Positions 37,206-45,433 of a stretch of 64,000 nt of DNA are shown here, piece by piece (positions within the stretch are counted from its first letter, which is position 1; each line of letters starts with the position of its first letter). Location: the NCBI GenBank assembly GCA_002368155.1, contig AP018180.1:4921007-4985006 (forward strand). The letters run 5' to 3'. The position numbers and the translations under genes are program-made. The stretch comes from Nostoc carneum NIES-2107. Lineage in GTDB: Bacteria; Cyanobacteriota; Cyanobacteriia; Cyanobacteriales; Nostocaceae. The notes beneath the pieces are model-generated. The model did not search any database, had not been told where the DNA came from, and worked only from the letters and a program-made list of their open reading frames with translations.

Positions 37206-37591
37206 AATTAACACCTCGTTATCGAACTAAGTAAATACTAATTTTTCATCTACTGCCTAGAGCAAAACAGATGAAAATTGTGCTTTTTTGTCATTTGTTA
37301 TTCTTTTCATCCCTATTCACAGCATTTCCCTGCAAATATTTATAAATTGCAGAAAATCGCCTGATAAAAAGAAAATTAGGGACTAGTATTCCTGACTCTG
37401 TACTTAGCGATCAGTCGAAGTAAAAGCAGCTATTTGAAGCTAGATTGTTGATGTTTATCAGAAAAAACGCTGAATTTATGATTGTATAATTTGTATTATG
37501 TTATTGACAAAGGAAGATGCCCTGAGCAATTATTAAATTGACGATCTAGAGATCTTCAATTAAGACTGCTGATAGTAATATTAACTGATGC
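37206..37591. other. Intergenic region upstream of response regulator
   Basis: 386 bp, AT-rich. No repeat or gene supported. It probably contains the regulator's promoter. Confidence 0.4.
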
Positions 37592-38299
37592 TTACCAGTA
37601 GAAATACCAAGTTAGCATGAGGCTGGTACTACGATAAAAACATTTACCTGAAGTTAATAGGTAAAAGCTATCACACAAATATTGTAATTCTCGTAGATTA
37701 GCGTAAGAAACACGGGTAGATACATCCGGATAAGTAATTTGTACCATTAAATGGCATAAATTTTGGCATTGTTTTAAATTTATATAAATTGATATAGGTG
37801 TTAAAACTTGCGGCAAAGCTATTGTGAGCAATTCTTCTAATAGGCTTAAAATTATTAAGCTTTGTTCAGTTGACTGATGTTGCCAGATCACTGGCATATC
37901 ACGGTGAAAAGATAACTGAGAATTATTCGTCAGCCTAGACTGTAATAAACAATCAATAGCTAACGGCAAGCTATACTGTAGCTGCGATGGAAATAAGCGA
38001 TCGCTCAATTCCACTAAAGATTGATGGAACCTATCAATTTTTTTAACAGATTCTTGAATTTTGTTAACTGATAAATCTAAATTATCTACTGTTAACATTT
38101 CTAGATTGCGCCTGATAATAAAGGATTCCTGCAATAAATCATCCCGAATTTTTTCAGCTTCTAAAAATCTTTTTATCGACTCTTGATAAGACCACCATTT
38201 TAATGCTTGTCGAATTCTTAATTCAGAGCTGATAAACCAGAGGAGGGTTATGAAGCTGGCTATTAACAGTATAACTTGCGTCCACAATAGCAGTTTCAC
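37592..38299 (-). CDS. Membrane-anchored degenerate histidine-kinase-like protein
   Basis: 235 aa, GTG start. One N-terminal helix (about 4-24), a short basic linker, then a helical stretch IRDDLLQESFIIRRNLEML. This aligns with the LHDGLLQ-type dimerisation helix of NarX/LiaS-like kinases but with the phospho-acceptor histidine replaced (RDD in place of HDG). The rest (LLEELLTIALPQVLTPISIYINLKQC) resembles the start of an ATPase domain, yet N- and G-boxes are missing and the protein ends early. It may be a pseudokinase that modulates the adjacent regulator. The family is not named; the reading is an inference. Confidence 0.6.
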   Translation of the reverse strand: MKLLLWTQVILLIASFITLLWFISSELRIRQALKWWSYQESIKRFLEAEKIRDDLLQESFIIRRNLEMLTVDNLDLSVNKIQESVKKIDRFHQSLVELSDRLFPSQLQYSLPLAIDCLLQSRLTNNSQLSFHRDMPVIWQHQSTEQSLIILSLLEELLTIALPQVLTPISIYINLKQCQNLCHLMVQITYPDVSTRVSYANLRELQYLCDSFYLLTSGKCFYRSTSLMLTWYFYW

Positions 38300-38639
38300 A
38301 GGAAGTTTTGATGGGTATTTTATGCCGATTAAATAAAGCTTTAAAGCAAAATATATCAGATTTATCTTTTGTGAAATGTTTAAATTGAATAAGATAACTA
38401 CCCAAAAAATTGATGATAATTAAAAAAATATGCATATTAATTTATAGTTTTCATGAGTAGATGAATATTTGTGTTTTGCAAATAAAAGTCTTGATTGCCT
38501 AGTTTTAGACAATCAACTATGTAAATGCTAAATATAGCTCTATTTTTAAATTTTTGTCCAAATATATGTACGCTTTATGTCTTCTTGTTTTCCGGTTACT
38601 TGCTAGACAGAGAAGTTTGCTGAAATGAAATATACTGAT
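38300..38639. other. Intergenic region after the HlyD gene
   Basis: 340 bp, strongly AT-rich. No hairpin, repeat or gene supported. It separates the exporter genes from the sensory genes. Confidence 0.4.
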
Positions 38640-40049
38640 TTATAAATCAGTAATTAATCTTGCCTTTCGCAACATAAATTGCAGTGCTGTTTCGCGTTTA
38701 GAGATAATATCAGCTTTAGCATCCATACCTGATTGGATATGACACTGATGATTTTGATGACCGAATGATAAACTTTCTGGTGCGATAGTAGCTTCAAAAT
38801 AGCTAGCAGCCAAAATATTAGAACTAGATGTGGGAGAATTTGTACTGTTATTTTGAGATGTAATTACATCTGGAGAAACTGTATTTACAACTCCTTTGAG
38901 AGTCCCATAATCAGGATAAGGACAAGAATCAATTCTTAATTGTACTTCTTGACCAACTTCCACACTTTTAATATCTTGAGTGGGAATCATGGCTTTAATT
39001 ACTAAAGGTGCATTACTAGGTGCAATTTCTGCGATCGCATCACTAGCACCCACCACCTGACCGGGATTGCGTAAATTGAGCTTGAGGATAGTACCTTCAG
39101 TAGTGGCGCGAATTACAGTATTTTGTAGTTGATTGAAAACTTGCTCGAGTTCTTTGTGAGATTGAATTAATTGGGATTGAATTTCCACTCGTCGTTGAAT
39201 TAAAGCTTGTCTTTCTTTATTTAAAGTCGCAATGTTGGCTTTACCTTTAGCAACTTCTTGAGCAATCCGTTCTTTAGCGATTGCGACTGTTGCATCAGTG
39301 GGATTAATCGCAGATTTAGCTGATTCCACTTTAGCCTGAGCTATCTCAACAGCTTTTCTCTCACCTTCAACAACAGCTTTTGTCTGTTCAACTAAGAATT
39401 TTTTCTGCTCAAATTCTCGCTGACCAATCGCACCTTCTTTTGCTAATTGTTCATAGCGATCGCGGTCTAAATTGGCAAAGTCTAAGTCAGCTTGAGCTTT
39501 TTGCAAATCTGTATAGGCTTTTTGCAAATTCGCTTCAGCAACTTGTAAGTCAGTTTGAGTTGTAACTTGACGTTCTTGATACTCTCTTTGGTTACGTAAT
39601 AAATCAGATTCAGCTGCAGAAACAGTCCTATCAATTACTGTTTTTTCTGCTTGCATTTGGTTATCTAAATTAGTGATTTGAGCGTCAATTTGATTTATCT
39701 GTAACCTACCCTGTTGAATATTCCCTTGCAGTTGGCTCTTTTTAATTTGTAATTGTTCATCATCAAGGTAAGCAATAATATCCCCTTGCTTAACAACTTG
39801 ATTTTCTCTCACCAAAATCCGTTTAATAGTTCCTTCCATTTTCGGTTGTGCTAGCCGAATTTCCCCAGTAGGACGGATACTGGCTGGAACTTTAACCGTG
39901 ACATTATATTTCACCCATGAAGAGAGGGCGATCGCAGAACCGACACTACCAACAAGAACTATTCCTGCTAATGATGTCCAAGGGCTGACAGGAGGAATAA
40001 AATCTTCTTGGACTTCAGGTAGGACTTTCTGATTATGGATGAAGAGCAT
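38640..40049 (-). CDS. HlyD-family periplasmic adaptor of peptide exporter
   Basis: 469 aa. One N-terminal helix (about 27-45), a biotinyl-lipoyl-like half-motif (VKVPASIRPTGEIRLAQPKM and IKRILVRENQVVKQGDIIAYLDD), a long coiled coil (about 110-320, with a characteristic DRYEQLAKEGAIGQREFEQK), and the second lipoyl half plus beta barrel (IRATTEGTILKLNLRNPGQVV). It bridges an inner-membrane ABC exporter to a TolC-type outer-membrane channel (no tolC in the window). A strong Shine-Dalgarno, GAGGGG, precedes ATG. Only 29 bp separate it from the ABC transporter gene upstream, so the two form an operon. Confidence 0.93.
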   Translation of the reverse strand: MLFIHNQKVLPEVQEDFIPPVSPWTSLAGIVLVGSVGSAIALSSWVKYNVTVKVPASIRPTGEIRLAQPKMEGTIKRILVRENQVVKQGDIIAYLDDEQLQIKKSQLQGNIQQGRLQINQIDAQITNLDNQMQAEKTVIDRTVSAAESDLLRNQREYQERQVTTQTDLQVAEANLQKAYTDLQKAQADLDFANLDRDRYEQLAKEGAIGQREFEQKKFLVEQTKAVVEGERKAVEIAQAKVESAKSAINPTDATVAIAKERIAQEVAKGKANIATLNKERQALIQRRVEIQSQLIQSHKELEQVFNQLQNTVIRATTEGTILKLNLRNPGQVVGASDAIAEIAPSNAPLVIKAMIPTQDIKSVEVGQEVQLRIDSCPYPDYGTLKGVVNTVSPDVITSQNNSTNSPTSSSNILAASYFEATIAPESLSFGHQNHQCHIQSGMDAKADIISKRETALQFMLRKARLITDL

Positions 40050-40078
40050 ATCATATCCCCTCTGAAAATGAGTGTGAA

Positions 40079-42229
40079 TTAAGGAATGAGAAAATCTAGA
40101 TGGTCACCTGGTTGGGATATCAAATCTTTTAAGGAACCTTGCAGTTTTAATCTGCCGTTTTCTAGTAAAACCACCCAATCAGCACGGTTAATTACTTTGG
40201 GGCGATGTGTAATCAAAATGGTGGTTTTACCTTGACGATGCTCAAACAGCCGATCCAAAACCTGCGCCTCACTCACTGGATCGAGTCCACCAGTGGATTC
40301 ATCCAAAATTAAAACTGGTGGATCTGTGACAATAGCCCGTGCGATCGCTAATCTTTGGCGTTGTCCGCCAGAGATGTTGGCACCAAATTCTCCTAAAATA
40401 GTTTGATATTTTTCTGGGAATTTATTAATAAACTCGTCGGCTCCAGCAATTTGACAAGCTCTCACAATTTGCTCAAAGCTAATATGAGGAGTTCCTAAAC
40501 GGAAGTTTTCTACAATAGAACGATTCCAAAAGTGAGCGTCTTGCGGAACTAGTACAATCTGTTGACGCAAACAATCTAAAGACAGGTCTTGGATATTATA
40601 TATACCAATTTGGATATTACCTGATTGCAGTTGATATAACCCAGCAATTAATTTCGCTAGAGTACTTTTACCACAACCAGATTTACCAATTAATGCGACA
40701 ACTTGTCCACCAGGAATTGTTAACGAAAAATTGTCTAACAAGTCTAGGCGACCAGCATAATGGAAACTGAGATTAGTACAAGTAATATCAGCATCATTGC
40801 CAATATAAGCTAAAGGTTTGCGTCCGTCACCTTCATTTTCTGGAGTAGCATCAATAACTTCTGTTAGGCGTTGTGTGGCAGTTTTAGCCCGCGTAAATTC
40901 TTCTACAAAACTAATAACAGTGGCAATTAACCCCAGAAAATTACCATTCATGGAGTTAAACGCCATTAATTGCCCAATACTAAGATTTTCAGCCGGATTA
41001 ATTACTAAGTTACCACCAAACCATAGCAAAACAACTGCCCCAATCGCAGAAATAAAACCAGAAAAAGTATTATTAATAATTCCTATCTGCATGGTACGAA
41101 AGGTGAGATTACCAAGACGACCAAATCGGTGTTGTAGTTCATCCCAAAATTGCGGAGCAGATGCCGTTGTTTTGAGGGTTAGTGCGCCTTTGAATGTTTC
41201 TACTAAAAGTCCTTGAGTTTCGGCTTCTGTAACTAATAACTCACGAGTTTTTTGCTGCAATGTGGGCTGGAATACTATTGTTGACAGGGTCATAACTATA
41301 GAGATAAATACTGCTACTACAGTTAATTTCCAGCTATAAAAAATCATCAACCCTAAAGAGATGATAGCAATAAAAAACTTGCTAGGTAAGCCAACAACTA
41401 CTTGCGCTACTAATTGATTGATTTGTTCGATATCTTGTAATCTGCTAACTATTTCTCCACTACGACGAGTTTCATAATAGGTTAAAGGTAATCGCAGAAT
41501 TTGCCTGCCAAATTCCATTACCATCCCTAATTGCAGGCGTTGAGCAAAGTTAGCAATTAAATTAGATTGGACAAATGAAAGGCTACTAGAAATAAAATTC
41601 ATTACTACTACAGATATTGCCACAGTAGTTAGTAAGCTAGTATCGCCGCGAACTAGAACATCATCTGTGAGGATTTGTAATAAAAAGGGAGAAGCTAAAG
41701 ATAGTAAGCCCAATATTAAATTCAGTGGTAAAGCTTGTGCTAGAATTGCGCGATAATTCCAAACACGTTTAAAGAAGCGCCAAAAGCCACCAATATTATC
41801 ATCCTTTTGAGCAAAAAATCTGACTGGATCTGGTTCCAGTAATAGCATTAACCAATCTGTCCAACCCTCAGCTAAATCTTTTTTAGAGAGATGGCGAATC
41901 CCTACAGCCGGATCAGCAATTAAACATTTTTTGCCCTTTTTCCCATATAAAACAACCCAATGATTCCCTTTCCAGTGAATAATTGCAGGTAAGGGTGCTT
42001 CATGCATCCTGTTTAACAGTTCTGGTGAAGTTTTAACAGGACGAGTATTAAATCCCAGTGTTTCTGCACCGCGTCTTAACCCTAATAAAGTAGTACCAAA
42101 TTGTCCAGTACCTACAGCTTCTCGGATGTGGGTGAGAGTAAAGTTATGCCCATAATGTTTAGCAATTGTAGCAATGCAAGCAGCCCCGCAATCTTCTTCA
42201 CTATGCTGTTTGACAAATTTATATTTCAT
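40079..42229 (-). CDS. Peptidase-containing ABC transporter (PCAT; C39 peptidase), double-glycine peptide exporter
   Basis: 716 aa. N-terminal C39 peptidase: Gln8, catalytic Cys14 (QHSEEDCGAAC), His90 (GNHWVVLYG) and Asp106 (LIADPAVG). Six transmembrane helices span about 165-430. The nucleotide-binding domain has Walker A GKSGCGKST, signature ISGGQRQRLAIARAI and Walker B VLILDEST. PCATs cut peptides after a Gly-Gly leader and export them. Cotranscribed with the HlyD gene. Two GG-leader peptides are encoded upstream on the same strand, so cognate cargo is at hand. ATG 42229 is chosen over TTG 42235. Confidence 0.95.
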   Translation of the reverse strand: MKYKFVKQHSEEDCGAACIATIAKHYGHNFTLTHIREAVGTGQFGTTLLGLRRGAETLGFNTRPVKTSPELLNRMHEAPLPAIIHWKGNHWVVLYGKKGKKCLIADPAVGIRHLSKKDLAEGWTDWLMLLLEPDPVRFFAQKDDNIGGFWRFFKRVWNYRAILAQALPLNLILGLLSLASPFLLQILTDDVLVRGDTSLLTTVAISVVVMNFISSSLSFVQSNLIANFAQRLQLGMVMEFGRQILRLPLTYYETRRSGEIVSRLQDIEQINQLVAQVVVGLPSKFFIAIISLGLMIFYSWKLTVVAVFISIVMTLSTIVFQPTLQQKTRELLVTEAETQGLLVETFKGALTLKTTASAPQFWDELQHRFGRLGNLTFRTMQIGIINNTFSGFISAIGAVVLLWFGGNLVINPAENLSIGQLMAFNSMNGNFLGLIATVISFVEEFTRAKTATQRLTEVIDATPENEGDGRKPLAYIGNDADITCTNLSFHYAGRLDLLDNFSLTIPGGQVVALIGKSGCGKSTLAKLIAGLYQLQSGNIQIGIYNIQDLSLDCLRQQIVLVPQDAHFWNRSIVENFRLGTPHISFEQIVRACQIAGADEFINKFPEKYQTILGEFGANISGGQRQRLAIARAIVTDPPVLILDESTGGLDPVSEAQVLDRLFEHRQGKTTILITHRPKVINRADWVVLLENGRLKLQGSLKDLISQPGDHLDFLIP

Positions 42230-42361
42230 AAGCAAAGCACTTTACACATCCAGCAATTTAGAAAACCTGTCAATTTATTGGTAAGTGTTTAAAATTAACT
42301 TATAAAAAAATATATAGTATGGTTAATTATGGCTATCAATTTAAATCAATTAAAAATTCGT

Positions 42362-42685
42362 TCAACTCATAATTGACCATAACAATCGTAAGAAGCTATT
42401 AAAGCGTCTGTTTCTGCTCTGAATACTCCCACCTGCAAAAAAAGATGGATTAACACCAATGGTAATTTCTGAAGATATATATGCAGCGTTTGATTGTTGG
42501 TTTAGAGAAAGACTTTGTCCATCTGTAGAAATACTAGCTTGACTTCCAGCTAAAGAAATGATCCGTCTCATTTGAAAGAAGAAAGCAAATTGTGAACTCG
42601 AAATTCCACCAACTATAGTTGCTTGTTCCTCTTCAGGCAAATCTAAAAATAGTTCAGAGTCTGTTAATTTAATATGCTTAGACAC
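42362..42685 (-). CDS. Double-glycine leader peptide precursor 1
   Basis: 107 aa from GTG 42685, with AAGG 7 nt upstream; a TTG at 42709 is an alternative. The 27-residue leader ends ELFLDLPEEEQATIVGG, a typical GG leader with acidic and hydrophobic positions recognised by C39 peptidases. The cargo (about 80 aa) is Ser/Asn/Gln-rich, has no cysteine, and ends in a basic, hydrophobic tail (RNRRFNSFLRLLWSIMS). Located 132 bp upstream of the PCAT gene on the same strand. Bacteriocin or signal peptide is inferred; sequence family not recognised. Confidence 0.8.
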   Translation of the reverse strand: MSKHIKLTDSELFLDLPEEEQATIVGGISSSQFAFFFQMRRIISLAGSQASISTDGQSLSLNQQSNAAYISSEITIGVNPSFFAGGSIQSRNRRFNSFLRLLWSIMS

Positions 42686-42745
42686 AGTGTTGCCTTTTTG
42701 AGTCCTCAATTTATTAACCGAACAGATTGATCAGTTATATGGATA

Positions 42746-42777
42746 ATGAAACGACCCCAAAAGAAGTCGTTTCATTT
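42746..42777. terminator. Hairpin between the two peptide precursor genes
   Basis: An AATGAAACGAC / GTCGTTTCATT 11-bp perfect stem with a 10-nt loop. It lies upstream of precursor 1 and may attenuate or terminate transcripts from precursor 2. No U-run on the minus strand. Confidence 0.5.
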
Positions 42778-42852
42778 GTGTAACCTACTAGGCATTAAAA
42801 TAATTAGGACATCATAGTAGTCCAGGAAAAAAATAGTACCTTAGTAGTTTCA

Positions 42853-42893
42853 AGAAATCCGATCTACTCTATTTGCAAATGCGGATTTCTTGA
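42853..42893 (-). terminator. Terminator of the second peptide precursor gene
   Basis: On the minus strand CAAGAAATCCG and CGGATTTCTTG form an 11-bp stem 18 bp after the stop codon of the precursor, with a TATTTTTTT run a further 17 nt downstream. Confidence 0.6.
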
Positions 42894-42911
42894 TAATAAG
42901 TACAATCTGAT

Positions 42912-43127
42912 TTATGGTACTATCACCTTAAAAGCAGTCAAAGCTGCTGCTAAACTTGTAGCAGATACAGTTCCTGTTGTTGTTGCTCCTCCAGGAAGAG
43001 CAGTAGCACCACCACTACCAGTTAATCCCTGAAAAGATAGAGCACCAGTAAGAAAATCGAGACTAGCACCACCAGTTACGATTTCTTGTTCTTCAACGGA
43101 TACTGCGGTAAATAGTTCGTTAGACAT
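42912..43127 (-). CDS. Double-glycine leader peptide precursor 2
   Basis: 71 aa. A 20-residue leader ends ELFTAVSVEEQEIVTGG and aligns without gaps over the last 17 positions with the leader of the other precursor. The cargo is 51 residues, very rich in Gly, Ala, Thr, Ser and Leu (LTGSGGATALPGGATTTGTV), without cysteine or charge clusters, as in class II microcin-like or small hydrophobic bacteriocins. AGGAG is 9 nt before the ATG. A stem-loop follows the stop, so it can be made as a short, separate, abundant transcript. Confidence 0.82.
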   Translation of the reverse strand: MSNELFTAVSVEEQEIVTGGASLDFLTGALSFQGLTGSGGATALPGGATTTGTVSATSLAAALTAFKVIVP

Positions 43128-43926
43128 GATTAAAGTCTCCTGGGTTTTTATTAGTTTCGCGAGTTGCTTGCCGCTTGTTGGCTTGCTTCTCTCCTCGCTT
43201 GATTAATACGATATAGGCAAGTACCCAGGTGAGTCATTCTCATTTTGTGCAAACTTAATTACCAAAGTTAGAAATTCTCATTTCTTAAATCAGTAAGTGT
43301 AATTACTGAAAAATACATAGCTAAGATTACAACAAATTTTACTAAAAATTATTCAAAAATTAAATAAATTTTATAATAGCTTTACCAAAGTGTTTTATGT
43401 TTGTGGCATGAAAATCCTGGCTTTTCAAGATTTTATCAAAAATATATAGAAAATTATTGCCCTCTTTAAGAAAAAGACTTTGATATATGATAATAAAATA
43501 TTTATGTCAAATTTAATACTTTCTTGTTTTAAAGAATAGACATTATCTAGGCATGGCAAGACAAGTATTTTATTTCTGAAGTGATACAAAATACTCTGGG
43601 GGTAGAGTAATACTGTTTTGGCGCTACACAAGACTCAAATCGCTCTACTTGTAAAGGTAGGCTTGCGCGAGCCTACCTTATGTAAATAGACCACACTTGA
43701 TGGGTGAATAGCACTTACTGAAACAAAAGTTGCTGCCCAGACCCCCGATTTTTCCAAAAAGCTGGGGGTCTAAATTAGCTTATATATCGCTTAAAAAACC
43801 AAAAATCGAGGAATTAGCCTAAATTACTCCTGAAGTTTTTAGTCCAGAGAAGTGATAAGAAATTGACAGGCAATCTCCAACAGGGTATACATATTTGAAC
43901 ATTTATCCTATGCAAGTCTGGATTTT
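43128..43926. other. Long intergenic region upstream of the peptide genes
   Basis: 799 bp between divergent peptide and ccbP genes. Contains the second AGACCCCC hairpin (43739-43771) and AT-rich DNA. It probably contains the promoter of the peptide gene, and I see no further double-glycine leader on either strand. Confidence 0.5.
43739..43771. repeat. Dispersed hairpin repeat, copy 2
   Basis: AGACCCCC and GGGGGTCT arms with the same TTGCTGCCC flank as the copy at 7307-7339. The stem is less perfect in the middle (GATTTTT versus AAAAAGCT). Confidence 0.65.
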
Positions 43927-44310
43927 ATGCCTAATGTCGAAAGGGATGAAACTCGCGAGCAGCGCATTGAAACAGAGATCATTGTCGATGCTGGTAATGA
44001 CAAAGAGGAACGGGCGATGGGTTGGTACTACTACCTAGACGATACTCTTAACGTCCCGTTTTTAGCCAAATGGAAAAAGAAGGTACGCAAAACCGGTGCC
44101 ATCGAAGAAAAAGAAGTTGAAGTTTTAGGAATGGCACCTGATGAAGATTGTTTAAGAGATATGTTTGTCGATGTAGTCTATCCTGGCGGCAACGATGAAG
44201 ATGTGTTTTCGGCAAAGCTATCAGAAATAGAAGCAATAGATGCTGATGAAGAAACCCTAGAAGCACTTGCAGACTGGCAATATTGGCTTGCTAGAGGATA
44301 CAAGTTTTAA
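43927..44310 (+). CDS. ccbP: CcbP-type calcium-binding protein
   Basis: 127 aa, acidic, soluble. From memory it matches Anabaena CcbP: MPNVERDETREQRIETEIIV at the N-terminus, MGWYYYLDDTLNVPFLAKW, a KTGAIEEKEVEVLGMAPDEDC block, and an acidic C-terminal half. CcbP buffers Ca2+ and its loss is needed for heterocyst differentiation (known to be degraded by HetR and repressed by NtcA in Anabaena). Predicted Ca2+ ligands are the Asp/Glu clusters APDEDC, GGNDEDVF and EAIDADEE. I cannot confirm with a search. Divergent from the peptide genes. Confidence 0.8.
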   Translation: MPNVERDETREQRIETEIIVDAGNDKEERAMGWYYYLDDTLNVPFLAKWKKKVRKTGAIEEKEVEVLGMAPDEDCLRDMFVDVVYPGGNDEDVFSAKLSEIEAIDADEETLEALADWQYWLARGYKF

Positions 44311-44337
44311 TAGTTAGTCTTGATAGTGCTGAGTGCT

Positions 44338-44480
44338 GTAGACGCTTCTGCGGCTTCCCGCAGGGTGGAGCCACTGTGTTGTGGTGAGACCAGCGCTGCG
44401 GGAGGGTTTCCCTCCACAGGCGACTGGCGCTCGCGTAGCGTATCCGAAGGATTCACCAGAAGGGGGGTTACCCCGTTGTA
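44338..44480. repeat. Complex palindromic repeat cluster
   Basis: G+C-rich mosaic unlike its AT-rich surroundings: CTTCTGCGGCTTCCCGCAGG, GGAGGGTTTCCCTCC (44401-44415) and GGCGCTCGCGTAGCGTATCC are small stems typical of Nostoc dispersed repeats. It lies between convergent ccbP and the retropepsin gene. Confidence 0.6.
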
Positions 44481-44541
44481 GCAAGTGGCGTTGCTAAGTA
44501 ACAAACTAGCCTCTAGTGCCTAATCCCTAGCCTTTAGCACT

Positions 44542-45096
44542 TTAGCGCTGACGGAATTCCACTTCTTTTTCCAAAATCTTGATGTCGTAGTTGTCAAAAA
44601 AGTCGTGACCTAATAAACCAATAGAAGCTTTGGGTGCGATCGCAACTTCAATATTATTAGCTACAGCTCCACCAACAGCAATATCTTTTATCTGACTCGT
44701 CAAAAATTGCACTACAGTTCCATCTGCAATTTGCGCGTTTACCTTACCTGTGGGTTGGAGTTGCAGAGTGGCAGCCATTTTCAGAGTTATCAGGGTACTA
44801 CTGGCACCTGTATCTAAGATCATCTCAAATGTCTGTCGCTGGTTAAAAGTCACATCAATCACAGGAGTTTTTCCAAGACGGCGTTTGATTGGCACGCGAA
44901 AAACTCCGTTGTCTGGGGGTGTGACACCACAAAGCTTTCCTAAACTGATAGTTCTACCAGAGGAAGTAACCATAAAACAACTTCCCAAATCTTCAGCTGT
45001 GGCACGATGCCAGAATGCTAAAAATAGCAGTGTCGGCACTCCTACCATCACTGCTAAGTTAATAGCCAATAGCCTGATACTTCTAGCATTCTTCAT
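44542..45096 (-). CDS. Retropepsin-like aspartic protease, exported or membrane-anchored
   Basis: 184 aa. N-terminal hydrophobic helix (about 7-28, LLAINLAVMVGVPTLLFLAF), then a clan-AA aspartic protease fold. Active-site Asp95 in FEMILDTGASSTLIT (single DTG, so a homodimer is expected), flap IADGTVVQFL, and the C-terminal IGLLGHDFFDNYDIKI. The substrate is unknown. Bacterial members of this group are poorly characterised. Standalone, near a mobile island. Confidence 0.85.
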   Translation of the reverse strand: MKNARSIRLLAINLAVMVGVPTLLFLAFWHRATAEDLGSCFMVTSSGRTISLGKLCGVTPPDNGVFRVPIKRRLGKTPVIDVTFNQRQTFEMILDTGASSTLITLKMAATLQLQPTGKVNAQIADGTVVQFLTSQIKDIAVGGAVANNIEVAIAPKASIGLLGHDFFDNYDIKILEKEVEFRQR

Positions 45097-45433
45097 CGGA
45101 TTTTGCGCTCCAATTCCTAATTACCCCTTGTTATTAGATTACCCAGAGTTGTTGGCAAATAGGGCAATCACACAACAGCATCATTCATCCACAAAAAGCT
45201 TTTAGTTTAATACGCTTGGGTTAAGCTCATTAGTGATTGATTTGTCACTTATTAAAGAAGCCAACTCAATTGGGGGATTCTCCCCCAAACCCCCGATTGG
45301 GTGACGGTTGCGTCACCCAAACCCACTCCAAAATTATTGTTCTGTTTTTTGTTGAGTAACTAGTAGTCCATCAAGTTTGTGTTGAGGAATAAAAAAGATG
45401 TAATGTGAAGGAGAAAAATGAGAAATATAAAGA
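45097..45433. other. Intergenic region with palindromic repeat, left side of IS relic
   Basis: 337 bp. Holds GGGGGATTCTCCCCC and GGGTGACGGTTGCGTCACCC stems (about 45272-45330), a common Nostoc repeat. The left end of the IS630 relic must lie near 45360-45433, but the right terminal repeat is lost, so I cannot define it. Confidence 0.5.

Noticed and set aside
43425-43631. 68-codon minus-strand frame upstream of peptide genes
   Set aside because: AT-driven composition (Ile, Leu, Phe, Lys), no Shine-Dalgarno, no GG leader; looks like chance in AT-rich DNA.
44307-44504. 65-codon minus-strand frame after ccbP
   Set aside because: Lies wholly in a palindromic repeat cluster; proline/serine-rich translation is repeat-derived.
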